Of a stretch of DNA of 64,000 nucleotides, positions 25,514 through 38,542 are shown piece by piece. Made by a program: the position numbers and the translations under genes. The DNA lies in assembly GCA_018105865.1 (NCBI GenBank), contig CM030853.1, positions 2,517,429 through 2,581,428 on the forward strand, written 5' to 3'. Position 1 is the first letter of the stretch; every line of letters begins with the position of its first letter. The DNA comes from Metaphire vulgaris (lineage: Eukaryota > Annelida > Clitellata > Crassiclitellata > Megascolecidae). A model generated the notes under the pieces. It saw only the letters and a program-made list of their open reading frames with translations, was not told the origin of the DNA and searched no databases.

Positions 25514-26126
25514 TGCAGTTTTTGTGTGTCCATCTGGGATAATACCTGTTTCTAAATGTGTACAGTAAATCCATTCATCCCTCCATCCATCCATCCATCC
25601 ATCCCGAGATCCATCCAACGCCAACAGTTGTTCATCCCGTCATTCGTTCTTCCCTCCATCTGCATTTATACGTTCTGCAGGTTTTCCCCCAGTTTTTTTG
25701 CTGACCCTAAAAACAGGTGTTACTGGAACCGGTGCGGTTTTCCCGCCTCCCATTCTCGCCGTTTCTAAGGCAATTTGTATCAGATGAACTTTAATGAGTC
25801 AGGACGGGGGGGGGGTTGTCACGCCTCGTCAGGTCGGCTGTTCGTGACCCACCTGAGCCCCCCCCTCTTCCCTTCCCCCTCAGAGCCCCGTCACGTTAAG
25901 ATCTTCTCGTGACAATTCGAACGCGTCGTGCGCGCCATGCGGACATTACGGCCACTTGTTTTCCCGCGCGAAAACTTTAGATTCAATTAAGCGTCAACGT
26001 CGGCGATAAACACTTATTAATCCAACTAACGTCCCTCGGTGCTTCTGCTCGCCTGCCTGCCTGCCTACTTATTTATTTACTTACTTACTTACTTACTGAC
26101 TGACTGACTGACTTACTTACTTACTC

Positions 26127-26182
<56 letters not shown>

Positions 26183-26937
26183 GCCTGGCCGTTTCGTTCA
26201 TTCGCAAGAAAAGCGCGGACGTTGACCGAAAACCCGAGCGAAAATTAAGAGAAGAGCTGAGGCGATAACCACCGGCTCTCTTCTTCTGTTTTACGGCCGA
26301 AACCAAACCCGGAATATTAACTAGAGAATAATAGATAGGAAAGAACCAGAGACAAGAAGAGAGGGAGGGAGGAGAGAGAGAGAGAGGAGAGGGGGAGAGA
26401 CCCCTCGCAGATTCTCTTTTATGCTGCACTAATTCCGGCTTCTCTCACTTTCTCTTTCTCTTTCTCTCTCCCTCCCTCTCTCTCTCCCTCTCTTTCTTTC
26501 TTTCTAGCTCTCTCTCGTTCCGTCTCTCTGACTGTCTCTGGCTCTGCCTGTCTCTGTCTGTCTGTCCATCTGTCTGTCTGTCTGTCTCTCTCTCTCTCGT
26601 TCTCTTTTTTCTCGCTCTCCACTGCCCAGGTTTTCTCCATGTTCCTTCATCGCCTACTGTATGTTATTCTGGCACAGATCATTGGGCCAAGTCCGTGGAA
26701 ATTTTAAAGTTTCTACAGTGTAATGCCGACCCCACTCCCCGAAAGAGATTTACTGAAGAGGACCTGCTAATGAAATTTATGGCCAGCATTGAAATCTTCC
26801 AGAACTATACTACTTCTTTCGTGCGTGATTTATGTAAGACGACGACGGCGCCTTCTCTTTTTCCTTAAAGAGAAACATTTCCCTGATAATATTTGCAAAT
26901 GACTTTCCGAAATTCCGTCGCTTCCTTCATCTGGATA

Positions 26938-26969
<32 letters not shown>

Positions 26970-27295
26970 TCATCGTCGTCGTCGTCGTCATCGTCATCGT
27001 CGTCGTCGTCGTCATCGTCATCGTCGTCGTCGTGGTGGGACTTTTCTGGCTTATCTCTTTATCGATGAAGTATCAGTTTTGTCTCTGTCTATCTTTGTTT
27101 CTGTCTGCCTCTATCTCTGTCTCTCTCTGTCTCTGTATCTCTGTCTGTCTCTCTGCGTGTTTGTGTGTATGTGTATCTGTCTGTCTATCTATCTGTCTGT
27201 CTATCTATCTATCTGTCTGTCTGTCTCTGTCTCTGTCTCTGTCTGTCTGTCTGTCTGTCTCTCTTTCTCTCTTCTCTCTCTTCTCTCTTTCTCTC

Positions 27296-27392
<97 letters not shown>

Positions 27393-27972
27393 TTATATGT
27401 TTGTATGTATGCCTATGCGTGTGTTTGGGTGTATGCGTATAAACTAAGGTACATTACGTATGTAAAACACTTTCCGTCAAAATTGACAGTTTAATGTGTC
27501 TGGAGTTCCAGTTGAATGATGCTGAGGGGGGGGGGCGGGCGGTGTGCCTCCCCATCATATCCTCCCCTCCGTTCTGTGGAGGATTTCGCCTCGTCCGGGG
27601 GGCAGGGGAGGGAGGAGGCAGGGGAAACCTGATGAGTCCGGCTGCGAATTCCCATGGGGAGGGGGGGGGGCCTCTGCCCTAATGGGCGAGTCTGCACGTC
27701 GCACTTTCGGCCGTACGACGTCTTGAGTGCAGTGCGACGCCATCTATCACGACGGCGCACTCGCTCTGAAACGACGGGGGGTGGGCCGGAGGGTGGGGTG
27801 GTGGAGGTGTGGGAAGACCAGTGCAGTCGTCGAGAAACGCGCGCGCGTGCCTTTCGGTTTGACGCACAGAAGACGTCATCGCGTGACGTCATCAGTTCTT
27901 GGACTGGCGATTTACTTACTTACTTACTTACTTACCTATTTGCCCATTTGCTAAAGGCCCATCGCCGATGTA

Positions 27973-28010
<38 letters not shown>

Positions 28011-30549
28011 CGGGCGATCACTTTCGATTGGACGATCTCTCCGTCTCCTTGACGTACTCGATGTCACGTGATGATTTAAACTGTGAGCGCCGGACATCAA
28101 AGGAGTCGTCGTCGTCGTTGTAGTAGTTCCTGTGTGTGTGGGGGAGGAAGGGAGGGGAATAAGGTGTTTTATGTCCCTCCTCTCATTTCCGCCTATTTCC
28201 GTCGTTTCTTTCATCTTCGTTTCCGCCGGAAGCAGTGAAACATTTCAATTTTCGTCAACTTATGAGACTGTCCTCGACAAAACGGCGACCATGCCAAAAC
28301 TGGCGCTATATAATCAAGAACAGCGCAACACACGCATATCAACAGAGGAGGATATATAGATGGACGATTGGATTAATGGATGGATGGATGAATGAATGAA
28401 TGTATGTATGTATGTATGTATGTATGGATGGATGGATGGATGAATGAATGTACAGAATTTTTTCCAGGTAAAATATCAGAGTCAGCGCCAGTGGCGGTTC
28501 CAAAAACTCTTGGTGGGTGGGGGTGCAATGAATTTCTAGGAAGATCCTGCCAATTGTCAAAGGAATTATATGTAAACGGTTTAGGGGCTGTCCATTAATT
28601 ATGTCAACAATTTTTGGGCAATTTTTGACCCCCCTTGTCAACAACTGTCAACTTTCAGTGACCCCTCCCTATAATTACATCACAAAATTTTGACCCTCCC
28701 CCCAAGATCAATGACAGGTCCCAATAACATGGTTATTATTTTTTGCAGTGATGACCATTTTCCCCTTTTTTGCTCATAGTGTCAAAATGTGGTGGTGATG
28801 ACCTTTTTAAAACATTCTTTGCCATGCTTTTTCCATTATAATAAGTAGTATTCCATGAAATTTCCTAGTTTTTGATTATTTGTAAAAAGTGAAATTGTTG
28901 ACGTCAACTTCTATTGACTCCCTCCCCTGTCAACAACTGTCAAACCTTTTCAAACCCCCTAAATTGTTGACGTAATTAATGGACAGCCCTTAGAATAAAT
29001 CTGTAGATTTGATTTATAAAATATAATGCTCAGAATTGACAATGTATAAAAGCCATTTTAGTCTGGTTGTACAAAGTCATAGTGCAAAATCGAGTTTTTC
29101 ATTGATAGAAGCGAATTTGTCGATGACATTGTCTATGGATATGCCCATATCTTTGTGGACATTCATCAAGGCTATTCCGTTTAGACGATCATCTTCCATT
29201 GAAGACGCATTTTCGTGGACCGGTGGGGGATGCATCCCCAGTCATCCCCAACGTGGAACCGCTCCTGGTCAGCACCTTATACCAACAACCACAAATTAGC
29301 AGAAATAATAAATTTTCACGAAGTCCATAAAGTACTTCACTCTCGAGGGCGAGGGGTCTAAGAAAGTGTGACAGTTAGTGACAGGGGAGGGGTAAGGACC
29401 AGCGTGACGTCACATTTTCAGTATAAATAAAACCTTAAACATACCTGATAGATGGTAGAGTAAAAGACGTTTATAGTTGCTCATTAACACGTTTTTACCT
29501 GAGATACCTAAAATTTTAAGTTTCAATTATATTCTTTGTAATTGTCGGAAGTTGAATATCTGTTACTTTCACTGCTGAAAATTGAACAAGAAGAAACTCG
29601 AATATATTAAATAGAAAACCTGTTTGACGTAATTTATGGTCGACGCTTTAAGAGGGGGTCCGAGATTTATTCCGTACTTCTGGGGGGTGGGGAGTGTTCG
29701 TGATTATGAGAGTTTGTGACAGGGGTGGGATCAAAAATTGCCAAAATAGCGTGACGTACTTTATGGACGGCCCCTAGACGCAATAAAATATCATAAGCGA
29801 CTTTAACATGAAGTTTTCCTTTGCATGCCTGTTTCAAATTATACTCTATACTAGCACTAATTTATATAGCTCTGCTTCACTCTATTTCCTCCATGAAGGT
29901 ACATTTGGCGCTATAGCCGTCGAAATTCGAGCTGATGGCATCGAGTGCGATTTGTTCGATTCGGGGTCGAGATTATAGGCCTACTTGGCAAACTACACGA
30001 AGTCTGATAACATGTGTAGCTTTTGCATATCTCTGCGTTCAATCAGTTTCAATCAAATTACGTGTACATAGATATCTCGACGTGCTTGGATCTCAGGGGC
30101 TTTGACTGCCTCAGTCTGTAGAATTACTATGCTGTATCTGATTCTTTTTTCATTAAAATTTGAGCTGTAAGTTAATTTCTGCACGAATTGCAAATGATTG
30201 AATGATAAATTGTGTGTGTGTGCACATGTACCCCCTATATATATATATACAGTATATATATATATATATATATATTTATATTCGCAGAATGGGGGTCTAT
30301 ATAACATGCCCTTTTTCTTCTCGGGCTTTTGCGGGACACGTATTCAATAACTCAATCCATGACAGGATTGACAGAAAATTGGACGTCTTGGGGGTTGGGA
30401 TGGGGGGTTGGGAGGAAGGGAAAAGAGGGACGTAGGGAGGGAGGGTGGGACACTGAGCCGTTTATCTCGAGTTCTTCAATTACGGAACAATTTTTGCCTT
30501 TTCATTTTTTATTTTCTCCCCAGAGGACTTATATATGTATATATATACT

Positions 30550-30596
<47 letters not shown>

Positions 30597-31592
30597 GATC
30601 GAGATCTTATATTAATTATTTAGTTATTTAACGAAATTAGAGTCATCTATATAAACGGATTTGCGAAAATTGTGCCATTAAATTTATTTATGGAATCTAC
30701 AGTATATAATTATAGGTAAGAGATAGGTTGAACGCACGGTCTAAATGGGTCTAACCTCCTCCTTGCATGGGTGGATTATTATCTAGATGAGCCTCCGATT
30801 AAATAGAAAATTAAACCTTGAATGAAAAGGATGAAAAGGTTTTTGCTTGTATGCTTTATGCTTGCAAAACGCCTATTGACTATATGCCTACAGAATTAGA
30901 CAAAGCTTAATAATCCAGTGACCGATTACTTAATTATATATTGATTTGAATGTTTTTGTTGATTTGATCTAAAACCTACTCCAAATCCTCAATTTTTATA
31001 GCGCCTTTATATATTAATAATAATGAAGTGGTGATCTTGAAACTACGTGCAGACCAGAATAGGTAAGACGCAAATATTATATTCCTAATCTTCAGAATGG
31101 ACATTGTTCATTTGGCTACGTTTGACTAAATAGCATATTATTATTATTATTATTGACTTATGACGTAATATTATTATAGAACGCAGTAATTGGAAGATAA
31201 TTAGGTCAGATCGCGCATAATTGACGCATTTAGGTCAAGCTTCGTCTCAGTCTTTTCAGAAGAATGACACAGCTTTCGATTAATTATCATTATTATAACA
31301 GTATTGCGAAAGAAATTCTCTCGATTACATCTCCGTTCAAATTGGTCGCCCTTCAGATATAGGGCAAACCGGGGACAGATGCCACACGAGACAAAGCAAA
31401 CTCGGTGACTGAACAAACTTTGCCGCCGTGGGGGGGGGTGGCGGTGGAAGGGAGGGAGGGGGGGGAGGGGAGAGAGAGGGGGCATCCTCGGTTGCAGAAG
31501 TGACCCAACGTTTCTCCCATAAATACCCGTATCTCTATTTTCGCTACGTCTAGCTGTTTTCTCAATTTCTACTATCGATCAGCCCCTCCCCG

Positions 31593-31632
<40 letters not shown>

Positions 31633-31699
31633 CCCCTCCGTATCGCCATCGGTGCCCAGCGGATCTCTTCAGCGACGGTAAATCTTCGGGGGCCGGTGC

Positions 31700-31773
<74 letters not shown>

Positions 31774-32745
31774 GCCCCATTGACCATTCCCTCTTATTTC
31801 AGCGCGACCATATAGCGTCTATGGCATAGACAATAAATAATGCGTCGTCTCTGGTTAGGCCATCGGACAGATATTTCACGATTAGTAGGTTCCTGCTTCA
31901 CCTCGGATTACGACTATGATTTCCACTCCAGTCCAGGCCCTCCGAGAGAAATTCCGGGCCCGTGTGCAGAATGGGCGACGGGCCCTTGAGAAGTATTAAT
32001 TTCTTGACGACCTTTTTTTTGCTTGTCAGACGTTTATGAAGTGTTGACGACCTTTTTTTTATAGTAGCACTGTGTCCCAGGCCCCCTTGTGCGCTCGCCG
32101 GGCCCCTGTGCTGAGCTAACATCTTAACCATTCTTTAGTGTTATTACTCATTTTATTGTTAATTATAGATATTCATCATCGGCCCGGGCCCCCTCCAGAC
32201 CGCCGGGCCCCTGTGCAGTTGCCCCCCTGCCCCCCTCTCGGAGGCCCTGCTCCAGTCCAGCCCTAATAAGCCGCCCTCTCTACCCTCTGGGGAGAAGGGG
32301 GGGTTGCGGGGAGGAAGAAAAATGGAAGTCCCACCATCCCTCCCTCCCTCCCTCCCTCCCACCGGCGAATCAATTAAAGACTCCCAGGATGCATTTCGAA
32401 AACTTCCGGTTTTGTCGTCGTCGTTTACTGAAATGTCTGACTGTCGGTCTGTCTGTCTGTCTGTCTGTCTCTCTTTCTTCCTCTCGATCGAGATCACGTG
32501 ACAGGCAATTGGTCATGTGACTGTCCGATCGTCGATTGGCGCGAAAACACGTGACGCATCCGCGACAAATGGGGAACAATCGCGTGACGCACGTCACCAA
32601 ACGGAAATGACGAATGTGACGCGCGTCAGAGATCACGTGACGGACAGCCTCGACCGGAAGTGATTTTCCTTGTCAGATTTCTCCTCATGTGGTTTCACGA
32701 TACCATTCCATCTGTGCAAACTGCGCAAACTGCAATTCTCATTTG

Positions 32746-32816
<71 letters not shown>

Positions 32817-32872
32817 ACTTTCACTCCCTCTTACCTCCTCTCTATATCTCTCTCTTTCACTCTCTGTCTGTC

Positions 32873-32905
<33 letters not shown>

Positions 32906-32910
32906 TTCTC

Positions 32911-32983
<73 letters not shown>

Positions 32984-35900
32984 CTATATATATATATATA
33001 TCCTTTTTCCCTTCCCCTCTGTCTGTCTCGCTCTATCTATCTGCCTCTCTGTCTAGCATAAAACGAGAGCACGATGTTAGCGACGACGACCACTTGCTTT
33101 CCAGGTATGCAGTGATCGTGCATCCGATCAAGGCTCGATCGTGGTGCAGTATGGGAAGAATCAATCGCATGCTGATCGTCGTCTGGACTTCCGCTATTAT
33201 CGTCTCTTCACCCGCTGTCTACATCATGGTAACATTGTCATCAGTCAGTGAGACAGTAAGTAAGTAAGTAAGTAAGTTGGTCGGTCGGTCGGTCGGTCGG
33301 TTTGTCATTTGTTCATTCAATGATTCATTCATTCATTCATTCATTGAGCTAGTAAGAAAATCAATCAGTCGTTCTTTCATTAAATCAGTCAGTCAGTCAG
33401 TCAGCCAGTGAGTCAGCCAGTCAGTTAGTCACTCAGCCAGTCTGTCGGTTTGTTAATAGTTAATTAATTTATTAATTAATTAAGTCGTTCATTCATTCAT
33501 TCATTCATTCAATAGATAAGTAAGTAAGTAAGTCGTCCTTTCATCAAGTCAGTAGTTATTCGGGCCGGTCGATAAGTCAGCCAGACGACTTGTTCCGATT
33601 AATTTTAATTTCCGTCGTCGTCGTCGTCGAGGTGTTCCGTCCCTAGGTGGCGCCACGCTGTCTTGTGTTATTTCTCGTCTCAGAAGACGACTCACGGTCT
33701 GTTCTACAACAGCGACAATTACGTCATCGTTGTCACGTGTTCGGACAACAACGTCACCGGAACAGCGGAGCGGATCGCGTTCGCCTGGTACCAGCTGATC
33801 GTCATGTTCGTCATTCCTTCTGTCGTCATCGGGTTCTGTTACGTCTACGTCATCCGTGTTCTGTGGCAGAGTACGAAGGACCTTGACCGGTTGACCCAGG
33901 GCGAAAGGTCAGTGACCCCGGCACACTATTTACCGGAAATACCGTCCTGCCCCTGCTCTTCTTCTTCTTCTTCTTCTTCTTCTTCTTCTTCTTTCTATTC
34001 TTCTTCTTTCTCTTCTTCTTCTTCTTCTTCTTCTTCTTCTTCTTCCTCCTCCTCCTCTTCTTCTTCTTCTTCTTCTTCTTCTTTCACTCTTCCTCCTCCT
34101 CCTCGTTCTCCTTGACCCCCATGACCTTTGCCTATGACGTTCGTCAGTTTATGGGTTGTCGTCTTTGTGTGGGGGTGCTAAGTGTTGCCACAAAAGTGCC
34201 ATTATCTTGCGGCAGGTAAGTTCAAAAATCAGTGCAAATCCGAATAATCCTCTTTAAAAATTCACAATTGAGTTCTGGCAACCTCCCCGTGGTTTTACAT
34301 AGGTAGTGTCAGTGTTTTATACAGACCTGATAGGACTCCAGATTCCTTGTAGGCATCGACTGGGCTTCAATCGGTGCAAATATGAAATCTCTACGACACC
34401 ACAAATTTTCGCTCAAATTTCGAAAAAAAACCATGAAAAATTTTCGGGCGACCCAAAAATTCATGTCAATATTTCACCCAAATTTCTATTTAGAACCTCG
34501 AAACACCTTGCAGTGATGTCAGTGGAGTAGAAAAATCCGTCACTTTCCACCCTATTAATGTGTCTATATTGCAAAATATAATAATGGTGGCTATACATTT
34601 TATAGATTTTCAAACCTTTAAAGCAGTCAGATATCTGATAGATATCCAAAATGCGGGTCCAAAATTCAATGTTCCCTCTAAGCCGCGCGCCTGCGCGGCC
34701 GAGCACATGACAAGAAAACGCGGCAGCAATTTCCAGCCGCCGCGCAGTGATTTTGAGTTTTAAAAAACACTGATTTTATTGTGTTTTGTCTTGGGTGACA
34801 TCTGTGAAACAATTCAGGTGCTCCGGCATGAAAGTGTGACGCTCAGGCACTATACCTTTCCGCCCACACTCAACAAAATTTAGAGGGAACATTGGATAGG
34901 AGGCCATTCCCCTCCCCCCAAAAAACTCATGGCGCTGACACAAATTTTTGCATTGAACTGTGTCTCTCCTCCTCCAGTCAAGTCAATTCCCCCACCCTAA
35001 GGTCTGGAGTCTGGAGGAAACACTGGGTAGTGCCAATGTTTTGGTTCTATTATATTACTGGTTGCCAGGACAACCGCAGGTCCCAAATTTCAGGGACCTG
35101 TCATAGGGTGACCCACCCCGTCCCATCCCCACTAATTTCAGCTTAACAAAGTGGTTTCCGTAAACTATTTAGCTCTTATTTCTGGACAAATAAAAACATG
35201 AATGATTTTTCGGATTTTTCTAAGCGCAGCATAATGCAATATTTATTACTCGAATTGGCTCCCAGCACCCAGTCTGGGTCCCCTACTGCCACGGAATACC
35301 AGACCCTGGGCCTGGGCCTGGGGCCGCGTGGGACCGGCGTCGGTGATCTTCTCTGCCCCGCGCCGTCTGCGATGAATTTTTCGTAGCGCGAAACTAGCAG
35401 ACGTCAGACAGCTTATCTCAACTATTCTGCTTATCTACAATTAATTAATTAACGCTAACCGATTACTGAGCCAATCGGCATCTCTATACTGCATGCGTTT
35501 CCTTTATTAACCCCTTAACTGGGTATTTAACTGTAACTCAATGTAAAATGGACGGATATATCTGGGGTCCCCAGTTAAAGGTTAAGACGAAGAAGAAAGC
35601 TCTATATATAATATATTATATGCAATCGACGGTGTTGTTGCCGCCAGATTTTAACCCCTTAACCGCGTGTTTAACTGTAACTCAGTGTAAAATGGACGGA
35701 TATATCCGGGATCCTCAGTTAAGGGGTTAAAGAAAAACCGAAGACGAAAATATTTCTGGAGTCGGAGATAGCGGTGACGTCACGGTGAGCGAGGGAGATT
35801 TTGAATTTTGAATATTTTTCCTTCCTCGTTTTTTACAGATTCGGCGAAGACGATTGTAGACAGCGACTGACGCAGTCGAGAAATCGTTTGAGGTCGAAGA

Positions 35901-36602
35901 CGTCTGACGCAAGTCATTTCGACGCCAGGAAGGCCAGAATACAGGTAAGACGGAATGCAGGTAAGACGGATTGCAGGTAAGACGGAATGCAGGTAAGACG
36001 GAATGCAGGTAAGACGGAATGCTGGTGAGACGGAATGCAGGTAAGACGGAATGCAGGTAAGACGGAATGCAGGTAAGACGGAATGCAGGTAAGACGGAAT
36101 GAAGATAAGACGGAATGCAGGTAAGACGGAATGCAGGTAAGGTAGAAATAAAGCGTCATTCCCGCCGCAGATTTTCGAACTTCTGCGAGGTAGAACGCAT
36201 AATAATTTATTTTATCGATCCCGGATTAACCCTTCCCTACCACGCATTCCCGGTAAATCTAACATCAATCCTATCCGACAATTATATTCGACAATATATC
36301 TAAAACAGAATCAGTGGCATACCTAGGTTATGGCCAGAACTATTTCTAGGATTGTCATTTGGGGGTGTCGGTATATTCCGGAGGGGGTCGGTCCCTGCTA
36401 AAAATGTCTGACAAGCAAAAAACGTCATCCCCGGCTCAGATTGGGGCGGTGGGGTTTTGGGGGATGTCGGTCTCAAATTCTCAAATTGGGGCGGGTGCGG
36501 GTGCTGGGGGTTGTTAGGGTTGTACAAATATCCCTCAGGGGCAGATGCTTCGGGACGCCAGTTGAAGGGGGCGCCAAGAGCTTTGCGGTCTAGCTCATAA
36601 TC

Positions 36603-36638
<36 letters not shown>

Positions 36639-36661
36639 TACTACAATGGCGCTAAAGAAGT

Positions 36662-36742
<81 letters not shown>

Positions 36743-38475
36743 ATAATAATAATATATGTGCGCATCATAGACAAGTTCACGTCATGCAGTAAAAGCAAGA
36801 AAACGTGGTAGCATACCCCCTCCCCCGAGAGATGGTTCTTCGCCTATCCGTCGAAATTTCCCCGATTCGGTCCAGCTCCTGCCTGTACCCATAAGGCAAT
36901 CGGTTGCTCGAGCTTCGTTTTGGGTTTACTGCATGGTTGCCTCGTTTTCGGTCTGTCTGTACTGTATGGTGTTTCTTATGCTTATACAATATACAGGTTA
37001 TTCGGATGCTGTTGACAATTATCGTAGTCTTCTTCGTCTGTTGGGGTCCGAAATACGCCCTGAACATCATGAAGAGACACGAATTGTCCATCCTACACAC
37101 GGACTCCGCATTCTACGTCACGGTAAAGAGTACCACTAGCGTCGCTCGCCACGGGGGGGGCAAATGGGGAAATGGCCCCCCCCCAACCTGCCCCAGACCA
37201 CCTACCAGATTCGCGCAAATCCGGTGAGAAAGTTTTCTCTGAAGGGGGGTGGGGGGTCAGGGGTGGGTAAGGAATCTGGGACGCTAACCCGTTTTGCCCC
37301 CCCCCAACCAAAAATTTCTGGCGACGCCACTGCAAACAGGATATCAGTTATATAATATTTTTGTTTTCTATAGAACTTGTCTGACAAGAAACCAGCTCTC
37401 TTAAACCCCTTCTTATCTCTCGTTCGATTTTTTAGACATTTGACAGAGAACAGATTTCTGAAAGACTTTGTATAGAGTCGTTTCAAATGGCTCACCATTT
37501 TTCGGGGCATTTCGAATGCTTTGGAATAAAATTGAGGCAGAATATATTGACAATTCTAGTACGGTTTGACTCAGCTATCTTTATCTTTATCTTTATCTTT
37601 ATCTTTATCTTTATCTTTATCTTTATCTTTTGTTTAGCGCCATCACTCTTCTGAATTTCAAAGGCGCATATCTACTTTGGCATGCCGATGGGGAACGTCG
37701 GACAACAGAGACACTAATCAGCCTCGATGGAAACGCGGAAATTGTCCAAACGTCACGGTAGCGAATCCCGTAGAAAGGAGGCACCGTCCGCAGCAGGCGT
37801 CAAAGGAACAAAAACACGGGATGAGATGTTGTAATGTTGGGTTGTTGGGGGGGGGGGCAAATAGGGCAAGTGCCCCCCAACCTGCCCCAGACCACCTACC
37901 AGATTCGGGCAAATCCGGTGAGAAAGTTTTCTGTGAAGGGGGATCAGGGGTGGGTAAGGAATCTCACACGCTAGCCCCTTTTGCCCCCTCCAACCAAAAA
38001 TTTCTGGCGACGCCACTGAAGAGTACAGTTGAAACTCGTTATTGCGAAGACAACAGTCGCGACGGGCGCCGAACATACGTCATTATGTTCGATTGCCATT
38101 GTAAACGTTCGTCGAACGCTGTAAATTAATTATTATCCGACTGATTTGTAATGGAAAGTATGGTTGGGCATGTCGCAGCATGTGCCGCTGTGAGTGGGTT
38201 GTCGCTGTAACCGGCGTTCTTATAATGAGGCTCTGTTGTATGCGCATGTGCATGCCTGTGTCCTTTTCTCCTATCTCTTATATATCTTTGTTGTCTTTGT
38301 TGTTTTGCTATACTTTTATTTTATGCACTTTCATTATAATTCATCCTCAAATAGCCGTCATCTTCTCTCACCTTGTCCTCCAGTTCCAGTCGGTGAGGAG
38401 GCAGTAAGTAAGTAAGTAAGTGTGTCAGTTTGAAAGTGCTTATTGATTCGTATACAGTGTCGTTTACATTATCCA

Positions 38476-38542
<67 letters not shown>

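Larger units (their letters stand above)
24401..33104 (+). other. GPCR intron 1, 8.7 kb, repeat-filled
   Basis: Holds TCTG (25095-25145), TA (25467-25510), CATC (25573-25602), ACTT (26062-26180), CGT (26937-27032), TC/TCTG/TATC (27080-27357), TA (27358-27390), ACTT and TG (27911-27935, 27970-28006), ATGG/ATGT (28377-28445), a poly-C run (31589-31630), TC (31704-31770, 32744-32940) and TA. It also holds the third GGGGCTGTCC element. I see no coding exon in it. Confidence 0.75.

Noticed and set aside
27032..27447. Long open frames rich in Leu/Ser/Cys/Tyr
   Set aside because: Produced by TC, TCTG and TA satellites; no domain and no splice logic.
33908..34115. Serine-rich extension of GPCR exon 3
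   Set aside because: It is the CTT satellite read past a good donor (AAAG|GTCAGT), and the next exon joins in phase at that donor.
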